NCBI GenBank assembly: GCA_032718475.1
Contig: JAUCBJ010000597.1
Coordinates: 25,329-89,328, forward strand
DNA from: Nemertoderma westbladi
Taxonomy: Eukaryota > Xenacoelomorpha > Nemertodermatida > Nemertodermatidae
Direction of reading: 5' to 3'
Length of the DNA: 64,000 nucleotides
This document shows, piece by piece, positions 10,504-41,035 of this stretch (the first letter of the stretch is position 1; every line of letters begins with the position of its first letter). The position numbers and the translations under genes are program-made. Below the pieces are notes generated by a model that did not search any database, had not been told where the DNA came from, and worked only from the letters and a program-made list of their open reading frames with translations.

Positions 10504-10629
10504 AGACGCCGCGCTAAAACCATTTTCACACCTTGTTTAGACTTTCACCAAAATTAGGTTATTATCGGTCCATGAACGTGAACTCCAGTACAGTATATAG
10601 TATTAATATATTAATAATGATATATAACG

Positions 10630-11091
10630 ATGAAAAATAACGAGATTAGCCTCGGAAATTTTAAGAAGTTGTATCTAGTTTCTACTTTATTAACGGATAC
10701 TTATAATAATAATAATAAGAAAAGCAATAATATAATACAACCGCTAGATGGTGTGACAATTTCATCCCAGAAAGCCAAACGATTGTTGAGTTATTTGATG
10801 CGATTCTCGCGAGACAGAGTATGGTGGAGTGATAATAATAAACTCTATATAGAAAATAAACTTATACCCGGAGCGAATATTGATCATTTGATTGAATTGC
10901 TGACTACAAAAAAAAATAAGAAAAACACCAAAATAATTCCAGGACAAGCAACATTTTTGGGGTTATTAAAACGATTAAGGATACCAAAACGATTAATTGG
11001 TCGCGGTTGGTTGAAACGGCAAAGGGTCCGTGTGACCCCTTCCAACGCAAAACGCGTCGACGCGTGGAAACAATACGTAGGACTACAATAA
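10630..11091 (+). CDS. Conserved small Polinton protein (PGANI type)
   Basis: 153 residues, intact. The middle part reads W-x(4)-NKLYIENKLIPGANIDHLIELL, matching a pattern known from other Polintons (a Trp, a short beta hairpin, then GSNI-x-DLI). A Lys-rich linker follows, then a segment with FLGLLKRLRIPKRLIG and a basic end. There are no membrane segments or catalytic motifs. I cannot give a function; a structural or DNA-binding role is possible because the protein is basic. It lies between the ATPase and the integrase. Confidence 0.55.
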   Translation: MKNNEISLGNFKKLYLVSTLLTDTYNNNNKKSNNIIQPLDGVTISSQKAKRLLSYLMRFSRDRVWWSDNNKLYIENKLIPGANIDHLIELLTTKKNKKNTKIIPGQATFLGLLKRLRIPKRLIGRGWLKRQRVRVTPSNAKRVDAWKQYVGLQ

Positions 11092-11209
11092 ATCGACATG
11101 CGGAAACAAAACGCGGGATAACATTAAAATAGTAGTATGTTTTTTGAACGTTTCATATTAAGTATTAACTGCCATTGCAAGTGTTTTCTGCCGCGACACG
11201 ACACAACCG

Positions 11210-12329
11210 ATGGGGAGAATCGTAGAAAATCGAACAAACAAACGACTGGGAAGAATATATTACGATGTTTCAAATGCTGCCGGTTTCGCGAGCGTAACCA
11301 AACTAGCGAAAGCCGCTAAAGTTACGAGAAATCGCGCAAAGGAGTGGTTGAGCTCCCAACGAACGTATTCCCTACACGCGCCGGCTAGGCGCCATTACCC
11401 GACATCAAAAATCTTCACGGGTGGTATTGGCGATCTATACCAAGCGGATTTGTGTGATATGCAACCTTTTAGGGGCGAGAATAATGGCTACGGTTACATA
11501 CTTACTTGTATTGACTGTTTTAGTCGGAAGGCGTGGGCGTTGGGTCTAAAACGTAAAACAGGGGTCGAAATTAAAAGGGCCCTAGCCGCGATATTCGAAG
11601 AAAGGAAGCCTAAACGGCTAGCAGTTGATCAAGGAACTGAGTTTGTTAATAAATTGGTGAAAGATTTCTTACAGAACAATAATGTTCATTTTTATACATT
11701 AGTTAGCCAATTTAAAGCTAGTATCTGTGAGGCTGAATCGCACCCTCAAATCTCGCATGTACAGAATTTTCATGAGGAGACAGAATAGAGAATGGATGTA
11801 CTCATCCATTCTCTATTCTGTCTCCGTTCTCCATTCTCTATTCCCAAAAATATTGGTTGCATATAATAATTCAATACATAGAACCATTGGTATGGCACCA
11901 AACTCTGTCAATAAAAAGAATGAAACTGACCTATTTTTAAAACTATATGGGAGTGTGGGTCATCCCAATAAAAGAAAACGTCGCGCACAGCGTCGAGTTC
12001 ATTTCAAGGTTGGTGATAAGGTGCGGCTGAGTTTAGCTAGAAAGCCATTTGACAAAGGTTATACACCTAATTATATAGTAGAAATTTTCAAAATTTACAG
12101 AATAAGATTGGATCGAGAGCCGTACCCTATGTACGAAGTTGTGGACTCGAATGGGCGCGTTATAAAGGGGACATTTTATCGACATGAAATCCAAAAGGTA
12201 ATAGAACCATTTCTATTCCTACCAATTGAAAAAATAATTAAAGAAAAAGTAAATAAAAGCGGGAAAAAGCAATATTTGGTTAAATTTGTTGGTTTTGCGA
12301 CACATCGATGGGTTGATCACGTACAATAA
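11210..12329 (+). pseudogene. int: Retrovirus-type DDE integrase with chromodomain, frameshifted at the catalytic Glu
   Basis: Polinton integrases insert the element by retroviral chemistry. The first open segment carries an N-terminal helical region (KIYYDV-like), then catalytic Asp 80 (QADLCDM), Asp 140 (AVDQGTEF) and Glu 174 (KASICE), giving D-x59-D-x33-E. The frame shifts directly after the Glu codon (11729-11731); from 11727 another frame continues with LNRTLKSRMYRIF, AYNNSIHRTIGMAP and an SH3-like part (KVGDKVRLS). It ends with a chromodomain-like segment (IEKIIKEKVNKSGKKQYLVKF...WVD), a known partner of this integrase family. A perfect 23-bp palindrome at 11776-11825 adds about a dozen residues between RIF and AYNNS. 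The ATG at 11210 is used because family homology starts there. Confidence 0.9.
11776..11825. repeat. Perfect 23-bp inverted repeat inserted in the integrase gene
   Basis: Left arm 11776-11798, loop tact 11799-11802, right arm 11803-11825, with no mismatch. A further partial copy (ctccattctctattc) follows at 11828-11842. The frame stays open through it. It looks like a fold-back duplication. Confidence 0.85.
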
Positions 12330-12343
12330 TTAATTATATTATT

Positions 12344-13200
12344 ATGGATTACTTACATTTAACGTTGACTTCCGACGCCAGTCTAGATAAATATCCTGAT
12401 AACACTCCCAGCGATTTCACGATTGAGTTGTCCAAACCTATCCCCGTCAGCACAGATTGGGTCGTGGGCCTAAAGGAAATACAGTATGTGTCGACCTATA
12501 GAAATATTGAACAAAGATCCGGAATTAGAATTGGGGAATATATGTATGATGAGGATTTGGAATTTCATATAGCTCCATACAATCTTATAGAAATCGATTT
12601 TAATCTTGGGCTATATGCTTCTATTGAGTCAATTTTAAACCATATTAGTGTTTATTTGAAAAATCCCACAATATCCCACCATGGTTTCAAAGATGTTAAG
12701 TTTAACTACCAAAACATACATCAAAAATTCATCTGTATTGTAAGAAAGGTCGCTATTTCCAATTCTATGGAGATATAATAAATATTTTCGGGTTATCGAG
12801 TTTAAAAAATAATTTAATGGGTCTTGGGGCGCTTTGGGCAATACACTACAACGGAGATGATGGTTTATTGAACTTAGGCTGTAAAGATACAAACAAAATG
12901 GATGGGGTCGAATTCCCTGAACCTTGCGATATAACGAGGGATAGACACACAATGTTTATATATACAGATATGATTGAATCTTCTCACGTAGGACATTCGA
13001 TGGCGCCTCTTTTGCGGATAATCCCCTTGAAATGGGAACCATACTCATTCATCAACCAGGAATTCAAAAACACACATTACAAACAATTAAAAAATAAAAA
13101 AGTGCTCGATACAATTAGTATAACGCTTCGCGACCATAAAGGAAAGCATATAGTCTTTCATGGAGGTAAAACAATTTTAGTTCTAGAACTCAAAAAATAA
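12344..13200 (+). pseudogene. Penton-like minor capsid protein, paralogue 1, one frameshift
   Basis: The N terminus (LTSDASLDKYPDNTPSDFTIELSK, then STDWVVGLKEIQYVS) has the pattern F-x-V-x-L with W-x-VGL-x-EI that marks the presumed penton/minor capsid protein of Polintons and adintoviruses. The frame breaks near 12760-12770 and continues in another frame to 13200. That second part has PCDITRDRHTMFIYTDMIESSHVGHSMAPLLRIIPL and the end motif ITLRDHKGKHIVFHGGKTILVLEL, both typical of this family. Expected length is about 285 residues. A second member of the same family starts two bases after the stop. The single-jelly-roll assignment comes from family knowledge, not from this sequence. Confidence 0.65.
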
Positions 13201-13202
13201 CA

Positions 13203-14032
13203 ATGGCGACAAAAACTACAAGAATGAACAGTTATTACGTTGTACTACCCTCAAACGCAAACCCCATAGAATTCCCACGTAATAGCGCCAGCGATTTCCA
13301 AACAAATTTGCAAATTCCTTTACCTTTCGCTAGAGGGCAGTGGTTAGTAGGTTTAACTGGTATAACATAACGTACGTATCTAGTATCAGGTATGACAATA
13401 GCGACATTTATATAAAGGCCATAAAAAATAAAAAAATGTTTACAAGAGATGTTACTCTCCCCGAAGGATCTTTCCTATCGTTGGAAAGGATCATTGAGTA
13501 CTTCAACAAAAGCCTTATTAAAGGCCAAATTAATATAATTGATAATAGAGCACGCTCCGGTAATATAACCATACATTTTAAAGGTAAACAGTTGTCGATA
13601 TTTGTCAGTAAACGTTTGGGTGGTTACCTAGGATTAACAGAACACGAGGTTGACGGCAAAGGTTTTATGTGTGTACAAAATGCTGTAGGGGATTATCACT
13701 TGCTAAGGATTGATTCACGAAATAATAAGTACAACTGCCATAAGCATCCTAATGCTGTCGAAATACTGGAACCCAACATAAATATACATATCAATTGCGT
13801 CGAACCTCAATTTGTAGACAATAGCGAATACCCTCTGTTACGTGGCATACCCATAGAAGGGGAATATGGGCAAATTATTAGTCGAGAAGTTCAGGAAGTC
13901 TACTATAAAAAAGTTAATTCAACATCTAATTTACGTTATATACGAGTTCGGTTGATTGGGGATTCGGGAAATTTGTTGCGCTTTCATTATGGAAATTCAA
14001 TATTGACGCTTCATTTTATACGAATTGATTGA
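13203..14032 (+). pseudogene. Penton-like minor capsid protein, paralogue 2, 5-bp duplication
   Basis: It starts with ATG only two bases after the previous stop. The N terminus has SYYVVLPSNANPIEFPRNSASDF and WLVGLTGI, the same layout as paralogue 1. The frame then ends because of a tandem duplication of ATAAC (13362-13366 and 13367-13371). From there another frame runs to 14032, ending IRVRLIGDSGNLLRFHYGNSILTLHFIR, parallel to the end of paralogue 1. Sequence similarity between the two is low, so the duplication is old or the two copies have different roles (for example penton base and another vertex protein). The single 5-bp change is the only break I see in this gene. Confidence 0.65.
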
Positions 14033-14099
14033 GATAGACACAATTTAATCGATGTAAATTATTTATTCTTATCTGATTATCTGAAGTAATAGCGACTAT

Positions 14100-14693
14100 A
14101 TGGATAAATTTCTAAGCCGCAGCCATGGGAGTGATTATTACCCGACGCTGGAAACCCCGGGAATAATAGTAGATTTCCAATATTATACGCATCATCCGCA
14201 GATCGGCCAACACCCCGTTGCAACCATTTATTTTAAAGAGTTTGCGGCTTATAATACTACTATCAAATCATTAGAAAACGTATGGTTTATTAATGGTCCA
14301 CCCGCAAAAATTTTAAGTTTAAGCGAATACGATCGTCTCACACAACTCGCCAATATTACGCATCACATTAATTTTGGCTACGGATTTATGGACCAAAGCG
14401 CATTTAAAATGTACATACAGGAATGGTTACAAGAAAAAAAACGGTTGGGGTTTCAAATATTAATACGCGGAATACCGAAATTATTTATTTTAAAAAATGA
14501 ATTTAATGTGAATGGAATACTTCTAGAAACGTACGGCATAAACGAAAAATATATTGATCATGACACCAAATGTCTTTTTCATGATTATTCGGGAATAACA
14601 AATTGTGCCTACCATTCTGATAAAGATTCTTGTTTTAATTACTGTTCTATGAAACTCGCAGTTGGTTATGGGAAATGGTTGTCATCAAATTAA
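14100..14693 (+). CDS. Conserved Polinton protein with a C-terminal Cys/His cluster
   Basis: 197 residues, intact. The N-terminal half has mixed hydrophobic strands (IIVDFQYYTHHP, PVATIYFKEFAAY). The C-terminal part contains CLFHDYSGITNCAYHSDKDSCFNYC followed by MKLAVGYGKWL. A short C-x2-H...CA...W ending of this sort occurs in a family I have seen in other Polintons, where it is of unknown function. Zinc binding is plausible from the Cys/His spacing. It lies among capsid genes, so a virion or assembly role is likely but not shown. Confidence 0.5.
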   Translation: MDKFLSRSHGSDYYPTLETPGIIVDFQYYTHHPQIGQHPVATIYFKEFAAYNTTIKSLENVWFINGPPAKILSLSEYDRLTQLANITHHINFGYGFMDQSAFKMYIQEWLQEKKRLGFQILIRGIPKLFILKNEFNVNGILLETYGINEKYIDHDTKCLFHDYSGITNCAYHSDKDSCFNYCSMKLAVGYGKWLSSN

Positions 14694-14815
14694 TGCATAT
14701 ATATTTATTAATTATATTGTATTATTATGTGGTACATATATTATTTGTTGATTACACATATACGTATGTAGTAAAGAATTATTATTATACGTTATAATAA
14801 ATACTCATAATAATA

Positions 14816-15343
14816 ATGTCAGATTTTAATTTGTTTAAATTATATAGCGCCCCACAAATCCAACTGGGAAGTGGGAATTATAGTGATATACCTGTTTTTA
14901 AGGGTGGAAGCATTCTCCCAGGGTTTGGCCCATCTACTGGTATATGGAATAATAAGAATAATAAATTCGGGCGGCAATACACCCAAAATCGTCAGCGTGG
15001 GCGCGGAATATTAACAACTGGCCTCGGTATATTAGCGCGCAAGTTAGGGAGAAAGGTACTAACTAAAGCGCTCCCCAAAGCAGCAAGAGTAGCGCGGAAA
15101 TACATAATACCGGAAGGAAAACGTATTTTACGCAGTAAAGCAGATGATTTGATAAATAAAGTGGCCGCGCGGTTAGAACCTCATCCAAAGACACGCCAAA
15201 TCGCCCAACGGGTATACAATGAATTTACAAACCCGAAAAGTAAAAAAAAGAGGAGCTGGAAACGGCGACACCCAAGTGTGGGTATGAACGTTGGGCGCAA
15301 ACGTAAAAAGCGAAATAATAAATGTCGCGACATTTTTATGTAA
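14816..15343 (+). CDS. Basic Gly-rich core or minor capsid protein (adenovirus pVI/pVII-like in style)
   Basis: 175 residues, intact, very basic. The N terminus is Gly-rich (LGSGNYSDIPVFKGGSILPGFG). A short amphipathic hydrophobic segment (GILTTGLGILARKLGRKVL, about 63-81) could be membrane-active or a cleavage region for the element's protease. The end is rich in Lys/Arg (KSKKKRSWKRRHP, GRKRKKRNNK). It lies directly before the major capsid gene (8-base gap). Such proteins in adenovirus relatives bind virion DNA or line the capsid interior. Assignment is by composition and position. Confidence 0.5.
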   Translation: MSDFNLFKLYSAPQIQLGSGNYSDIPVFKGGSILPGFGPSTGIWNNKNNKFGRQYTQNRQRGRGILTTGLGILARKLGRKVLTKALPKAARVARKYIIPEGKRILRSKADDLINKVAARLEPHPKTRQIAQRVYNEFTNPKSKKKRSWKRRHPSVGMNVGRKRKKRNNKCRDIFM

Positions 15344-15350
15344 CTTAACA

Positions 15351-16602
15351 ATGAGTAAATTAGAATTATCATTATTCTCGAGTAAAACAAATCAGCGAGA
15401 ATATACATCTTCACATTTTTTGGATATCTACCCGATTTCTACTCTTGATGCGAATGCCAGGCAAATAGAGTTCTTTATACCCCAGTCAAATGTTCTATAT
15501 ACTGATTTAAAGAATTCGAAATTTCACATTAAATATAAAATTACGTGGGATGGTAATAGGGCTAACGACGATACAACCCTCCACCATCTCAATTACCCCG
15601 GTGGGTCACTATTTGAAAATTGTTCGTTATACCTAAATGAAAAGCTAGTTGAAACCTCGAATGGGTTCTACGCCTATAAGTCTACGTTTCAGACATTACT
15701 GCTGACAGATGCTAACGAAAAACGCGGTATTTTAAGAGCTGGCGGTTATGAAGATACAAATAATAATCTAGGCGGGGTACCAGTCGCTACTGAGAATGAC
15801 GTTCGCGGGAATTATGTTAAATTCGTTGTGGCCCCAATTTTTTTAGACCTAACAAGCCAGGACAAATTACTGCCGCCAGGAATTAACATTCGACTTCGTA
15901 TAGACCGAGTATCGAATAATTTTTTTTTTGAAAGTTGAACCCCCCGCAGGATTGGTAAACCCAAGAGTTGAAATCATGAATATTAATTTAAAAATAAAAC
16001 GCCACAGGATTGATGCCGAGGTTATGCGTGCGCATTTGTTGGGGTCACAAAAAAATGACTTTATTTATAACTTGTTAAAACAAGAAGTGAAAACCTTCAC
16101 TATTGGTGGCGGGCAGTCCAGTTATACAGAATCGAACATAATCCAAGGGAAATTACCTAAGTATATTTTGATTGGAATGCTTACCAACGCCAGCTTCAAC
16201 GGGGAATTAAGCAGTAATCCGCTACATTTTAACCATTTCGGTTTAAATTATGCCGAACTAAACATCGACTCCCGTATTATACACGGGTATCCATATCGCC
16301 CTAACTTTCCGGAAAACAATTTTATGTTGGAATTCGAAAGTTTAATGAACGTGTTCAAGAGCTTGAGCGGCGTATTTTGCTCGCTAACACCAGAACGGTT
16401 TCGTACCCAATTTCCTTTGATCGTATTTGATCTTACCGCCGGAGGCGATCAAAGCCATGAGATTCAACCTAGTATACATACAAGCGGACATTTGATTCTG
16501 AAATTTAGTAATGCGCTAGTTAACACTATTAACGTTATATTAATGGCAAGCTATGACGCTCTTCTATCTATTTCAGAAGCCAAGGAAATAATAACCGAAT
16601 AA
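15351..16602 (+). pseudogene. Double-jelly-roll major capsid protein, frameshift in a T10 run
   Basis: The hexon-like shell protein of Polintons. The start at 15351 (SKLELSLFSSKTNQ) is chosen because upstream codons overlap the preceding gene. The first part contains typical strands and the loop ENCSLYLNEKLVETSNGFYAYKS, TLLLTDANEKRG and APIFLDLTSQDKLLPPGINIRLRI. At a run of ten T (15920-15929) the frame changes. Reading continues in the next frame with RVEIMNINLKIKRHRID, the stretch QSSYTESNIIQGKLPKYI and the end GHLILKFSNALVNTINVILMASYD, all usual for the family. Expected length is about 417 residues. One base too many in the T run explains the break, so a sequencing error is possible. Confidence 0.88.
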
Positions 16603-16696
16603 ATAAAGATCTCGCATAGTACAAAGTAAGCGAAGCCACACCGCCTGCAGAATTAGAAAAATTCTCTTAAACTTTTAATGATACGCGTACGCTAAG

Positions 16697-17136
16697 ATGT
16701 TGGACTCTATACAATTAGCGAAATTCCCGGTGGGGCCAGAATACATCGGTGTTTACGCAATCGACCAATTACACCTAATACACACAAAAAAAATAAGCAT
16801 AAACAAAATTATTCATTTATTATTAATAATCAACGTATAGGCCTACCAGGACAACACTGGTCTTGCGTACGCGTGGTTAACAGAATTGCTTATTATTTAG
16901 ATTCGTTTGGTAAAGCCCCGCCACCAAAAATATCATATTGGCTGCATAAATATACCCAAAGGCATACTTGGAATCGTAAAATATTTCAAGCGCCGCAATC
17001 GACTCGGTGTGGTCTATTTTGCCTGTATTATTTAACCGAGGTGCCGAAAAATCCCGGAGCAATGAATATATTCACCTCTAATTTGCGGTACAATGATTTA
17101 TTGTTATTACTGTGGACACTTTCATTAATAAAATAA
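16697..17136 (+). pseudogene. Adenain/Ulp1-like cysteine protease, frameshifted
   Basis: The maturation protease of Polintons. An ATG at 16697 opens a frame (LAKFPVGPEYIGVYAIDQL) that ends at about 16841. Homology continues in another frame from about 16815, so the break is near the A8 run at about 16780-16792 or just after it. Catalytic residues visible in the second part: His in PGQHWSC, Asp in YYLDSFG, Gln in FQAPQS and Cys in TRCGLFC, the order His-Asp-Gln-Cys of adenovirus protease. The ATG at 16873 lies after the catalytic His and cannot be the true start. Likely substrates are the core-like and capsid proteins encoded just upstream. Confidence 0.8.
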
Positions 17137-17152
17137 TTTAATTATTTCGGTT

Positions 17153-17393
17153 ATGGGTATATTCAATTGCGGTGTGTGAACATGTTATTAGCGTTAATAT
17201 TAATAATAAATATTTATTTCTTGGGTATATAGTAATAGCAATATTTTTAATAAATATATGGGACGCGGTAAGTGACGTGGGTTGGGGTCTTCACGCAGCA
17301 CTATTCGTTTTTAATTTTTATTGTCAATCACAGAAACCTCGCGGAGGTCTCTTTAATGTGTGGGCGGCTGGTAAAACTGGAATAATAATATAA
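17153..17393 (+). pseudogene. Small putative membrane protein, probably frameshifted
   Basis: An ATG at 17153 opens a short frame (GIFNCGV) that stops in a GT repeat (gtgtgtg). The next frame continues without an ATG from 17172 to 17393 with one clear membrane segment (YLFLGYIVIAIFLINIW) and a second hydrophobic part (GLHAALFVFNFYC). Loss of one GT pair would join them with a CxxC at the start. I do not recognise the protein. It may also be chance. Confidence 0.3.
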
Positions 17394-17796
17394 TAATTGG
17401 GCATAGAGCACATTGGGACCCAACTCTTTCCGTTATATGCCAAGCATCTGCCGCCCAACCTATGTGGTTAACACAAAGGCCAGAATCTCTATCCACGCTA
17501 CACGCATTAGACAATAATTAAACGCTCTAACGACAATCAAAGCTCTGGGTTCAATTTACTCACATATGTGGCCGGTTTCTCAAAAGAAGAAATAAGCCAT
17601 ATACGAAGCATAGATAATTAGCCTTATTTGAAAAACTTCCTATAAATTTCGAAGCATAGAAAATTAGCCTTACCAAAGTAGTTATTAGTTCTGTTGTAGT
17701 TTGCTATATAACATTGAGAATCGCGATAGCGGCATCACTTTATTATTTTAATTTTTAATATTATTCTTAATTTATTAATTATTAATTTCAATTTCA
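17394..17796 (+). other. Intergenic stretch with a duplicated 22-bp block
   Basis: No gene seen. A 22-base block beginning gaagcata(g) recurs at about 17605 and 17651 with one difference, and the 26-bp dispersed motif sits exactly between the two copies. Confidence 0.4.
17627..17652 (+). promoter_or_regulatory. 26-bp dispersed TATA-containing motif, copy 2
   Basis: Identical to 2924-2949. It lies about 145 bases before the small gene at 17797, a plausible promoter distance. Confidence 0.4.
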
Positions 17797-18078
17797 ATGG
17801 CTGAAGGCGGTAAAAAACCGACGTTAGTTGTTCAACCCTTCGAGCATCATCCTCCAACATTTAATTTAGAAAAATGGAACAGGATGAATCTAAGAAGAGT
17901 TATGTGGGCACAAAGGGTGCGGGTGATGCACTCAATTGAGGTAAACTGCAGGTATAATGATGATTTGGTCCCAGCGTGCCCGGCGATCGTCTTGCCGATC
18001 GCCGGGGGGCGACCGATGTGTGTGTGCCCACCGCGGATGATCGGTGAAACGCATACGCCACCTCCAACCGAAAATTAA
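17797..18078 (+). CDS. Small hypothetical protein next to the right TIR
   Basis: 93 residues, intact, with a good start context (caATGG). The protein is rich in Arg, Pro and Met, with five cysteines in the C-terminal half (NCRYNDDLVPACPAIVLP and MCVCPPRM) that might bind metal. No family recognised. It is the last rightward gene, 140 bases before the right TIR, and mirrors the coiled-coil gene at the other end. Confidence 0.4.
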   Translation: MAEGGKKPTLVVQPFEHHPPTFNLEKWNRMNLRRVMWAQRVRVMHSIEVNCRYNDDLVPACPAIVLPIAGGRPMCVCPPRMIGETHTPPPTEN

Positions 18079-18219
18079 TGTAAGTAATAATTTCGACAAT
18101 TAATATAATAACATTAATAAATAAAATCAACAAATTCAACAATAGTACCTACATGCTAAAGGCTTTGCTTACTTCGTGCCGAGTGAAGGCTCAGGACATG
18201 GCTCGCCCCTCCACATATA

Positions 18220-18886
18220 ACAATAACCTTACTTCGTCGTAGCTCGCCCCACAACTCATTAATGGCACCCATATGCTAAGGCTTCACTCGCTTCATGGCT
18301 CGCCCCATTTTTTCAATGTTGGAAGGAATGATGGGGATGTTGGGTGATGGTGGCAGTGGTAATGATGTTGAGGATGAGGAAGAAGATTGGGCGGATGGTG
18401 ATAGCGGGATAAGCGGGTGGGGTGGTGGGAGAAATTTTTAAATAAAGCGGTGCCGGATTTAAGTAAATGATCAAATTAAAATAATAATATTATAAATACA
18501 ATAACCTTACTTCGATGCTATCACTCACTTCATGGCTCGCCCCATAGGTAGAATAATCAAATTAAAATAATATTATAAATACTATAACCTTATACTCACT
18601 TCGTGGCTCGCCCCACAACTTGTTGCGTAGTGATAAGTATAAATACAATAACCTTACTTCGATGCTATCACTCACTTCATGGCTCGCCCCATAGGTAGAA
18701 TAATCAAATTAAAATAATATTATAAATACCTTATTCTCACTTCGCGGCTCGCCCCCGCAACTTATTGCTTGACAATATTGGTAGCCACCGTTAGTCTGTG
18801 TTTATTCACCTTTTTTAGTTGTTGCGTCTGTAATGGTCTATCATGTTAAAGACTTTATAACAAACGTCTGCAACCCACTTACTATA
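18220..18886 (-). repeat. Right terminal inverted repeat of the Polinton
   Basis: Inverted copy of 1-666. Identity stops at 18219/18220 on the inner side. It extends outward at least to 18886, where the window start ends the comparison. If the element ends in the usual CT, the end would be 18883 and the next six bases are atattg, but no left duplication can be checked. Confidence 0.95.
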
Positions 18887-19695
18887 TTGGGTTTTACCTA
18901 TTGCGGTTCAAGGTCAAACGCCTACCGGTAGACACGAATTAATTAAATTACTTCCGTCTGTGGACTGGCCTTATACCACATATGTCACATATACACAGTG
19001 GTGACATATGTTACATATGCACAATGGTAACCATAGTAACCATAGTAAGTGGGTGGGGCAACAATGGTAATTATAGTAAGTAGGCGGGGCAAGAGCCGTT
19101 CGGCAAATTCTTTAACATGGTAGACTATGGCAGACGCTGTTTTATTCCAGGTGTTTACCATACTACTCTCATGCCTGTGTATACGATTGGTGTTCAGGTC
19201 CCTGTGAGAATTAATAACAAAGTGTTAGAAAACCAAAAAAATTATTTACATCAGACGTGAAGAGTAGCACTATTCAGCGTTAAAACAGTTGTATACTTGT
19301 GTTAACCTCACTCGCTGCGGTCGCTCGGTATATTACCGGTAATTAATACAATCCGGTCGAAACACAAAAATTCTACATTGATTATATTATATTTTATTTA
19401 TTTATCATATATAATTACACAATGATGTAATTAGTTAAATAACCAATTAGATCCACAGCCACAGTAACTATCAATATTTACTAAATAAGCAAAAGCAAAC
19501 AGTCGGCCGAAACCGGAGGCGACCCGAAGGCTCCTCTTTCGATAGCTGTTACCCGAGGGTAGGGGTGGGCGCTACTCCTATCCCAAGATTTGGACTAAAT
19601 AAGCACTCTGATCAAAATATCTGATTTCACACTTGACTAATACCACAATTGTTATTATTTAATAAATTAATATATTACTTTCATTTTACCATCAG
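18887..19695 (+). other. Polinton right flank, intronic
   Basis: No gene seen. It contains tandem copies of atagtaagt(g/a)gg(t/c)gggg at 19042 and 19073 that resemble the Polinton tip (see the remnant feature), and AT-rich DNA up to the splice acceptor of the first visible ErbB exon. Confidence 0.5.
19040..19139 (+). mobile_element. Diverged solo copy of a Polinton left tip
   Basis: 19072-19137 aligns to window positions 1-63 in the same orientation: tatagtaagt at the start, a variable part, then ctttaacatg(g/a)tagactat and cagacgc at the end. Similarity then stops. It lies only ~185 bases outside the right TIR. Confidence 0.6.

Positions 19696-41035
<21,340 letters not shown>

Larger units (their letters stand above)
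1..18886. mobile_element. Maverick/Polinton virus-like DNA transposon, nearly complete but mutated
   Basis: Two long inverted repeats enclose a gene set diagnostic for Polintons: protein-primed DNA polymerase B, FtsK/HerA-like packaging ATPase, retrovirus-type integrase with chromodomain, double-jelly-roll major capsid protein, penton-like proteins and adenain-like protease. The size, ~18.9 kb, is normal for the family. Genes at 753-2718 are leftward; all others are rightward. At least nine reading-frame lesions (one stop, the rest frameshifts) hit the polymerase, integrase, both penton-like genes, capsid, protease and one early gene, so this copy is probably not autonomous. The window begins inside or at the left end, so the left target-site duplication cannot be seen; the three bases 1-3 still match the inverted repeat on the right. 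Confidence 0.95.
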
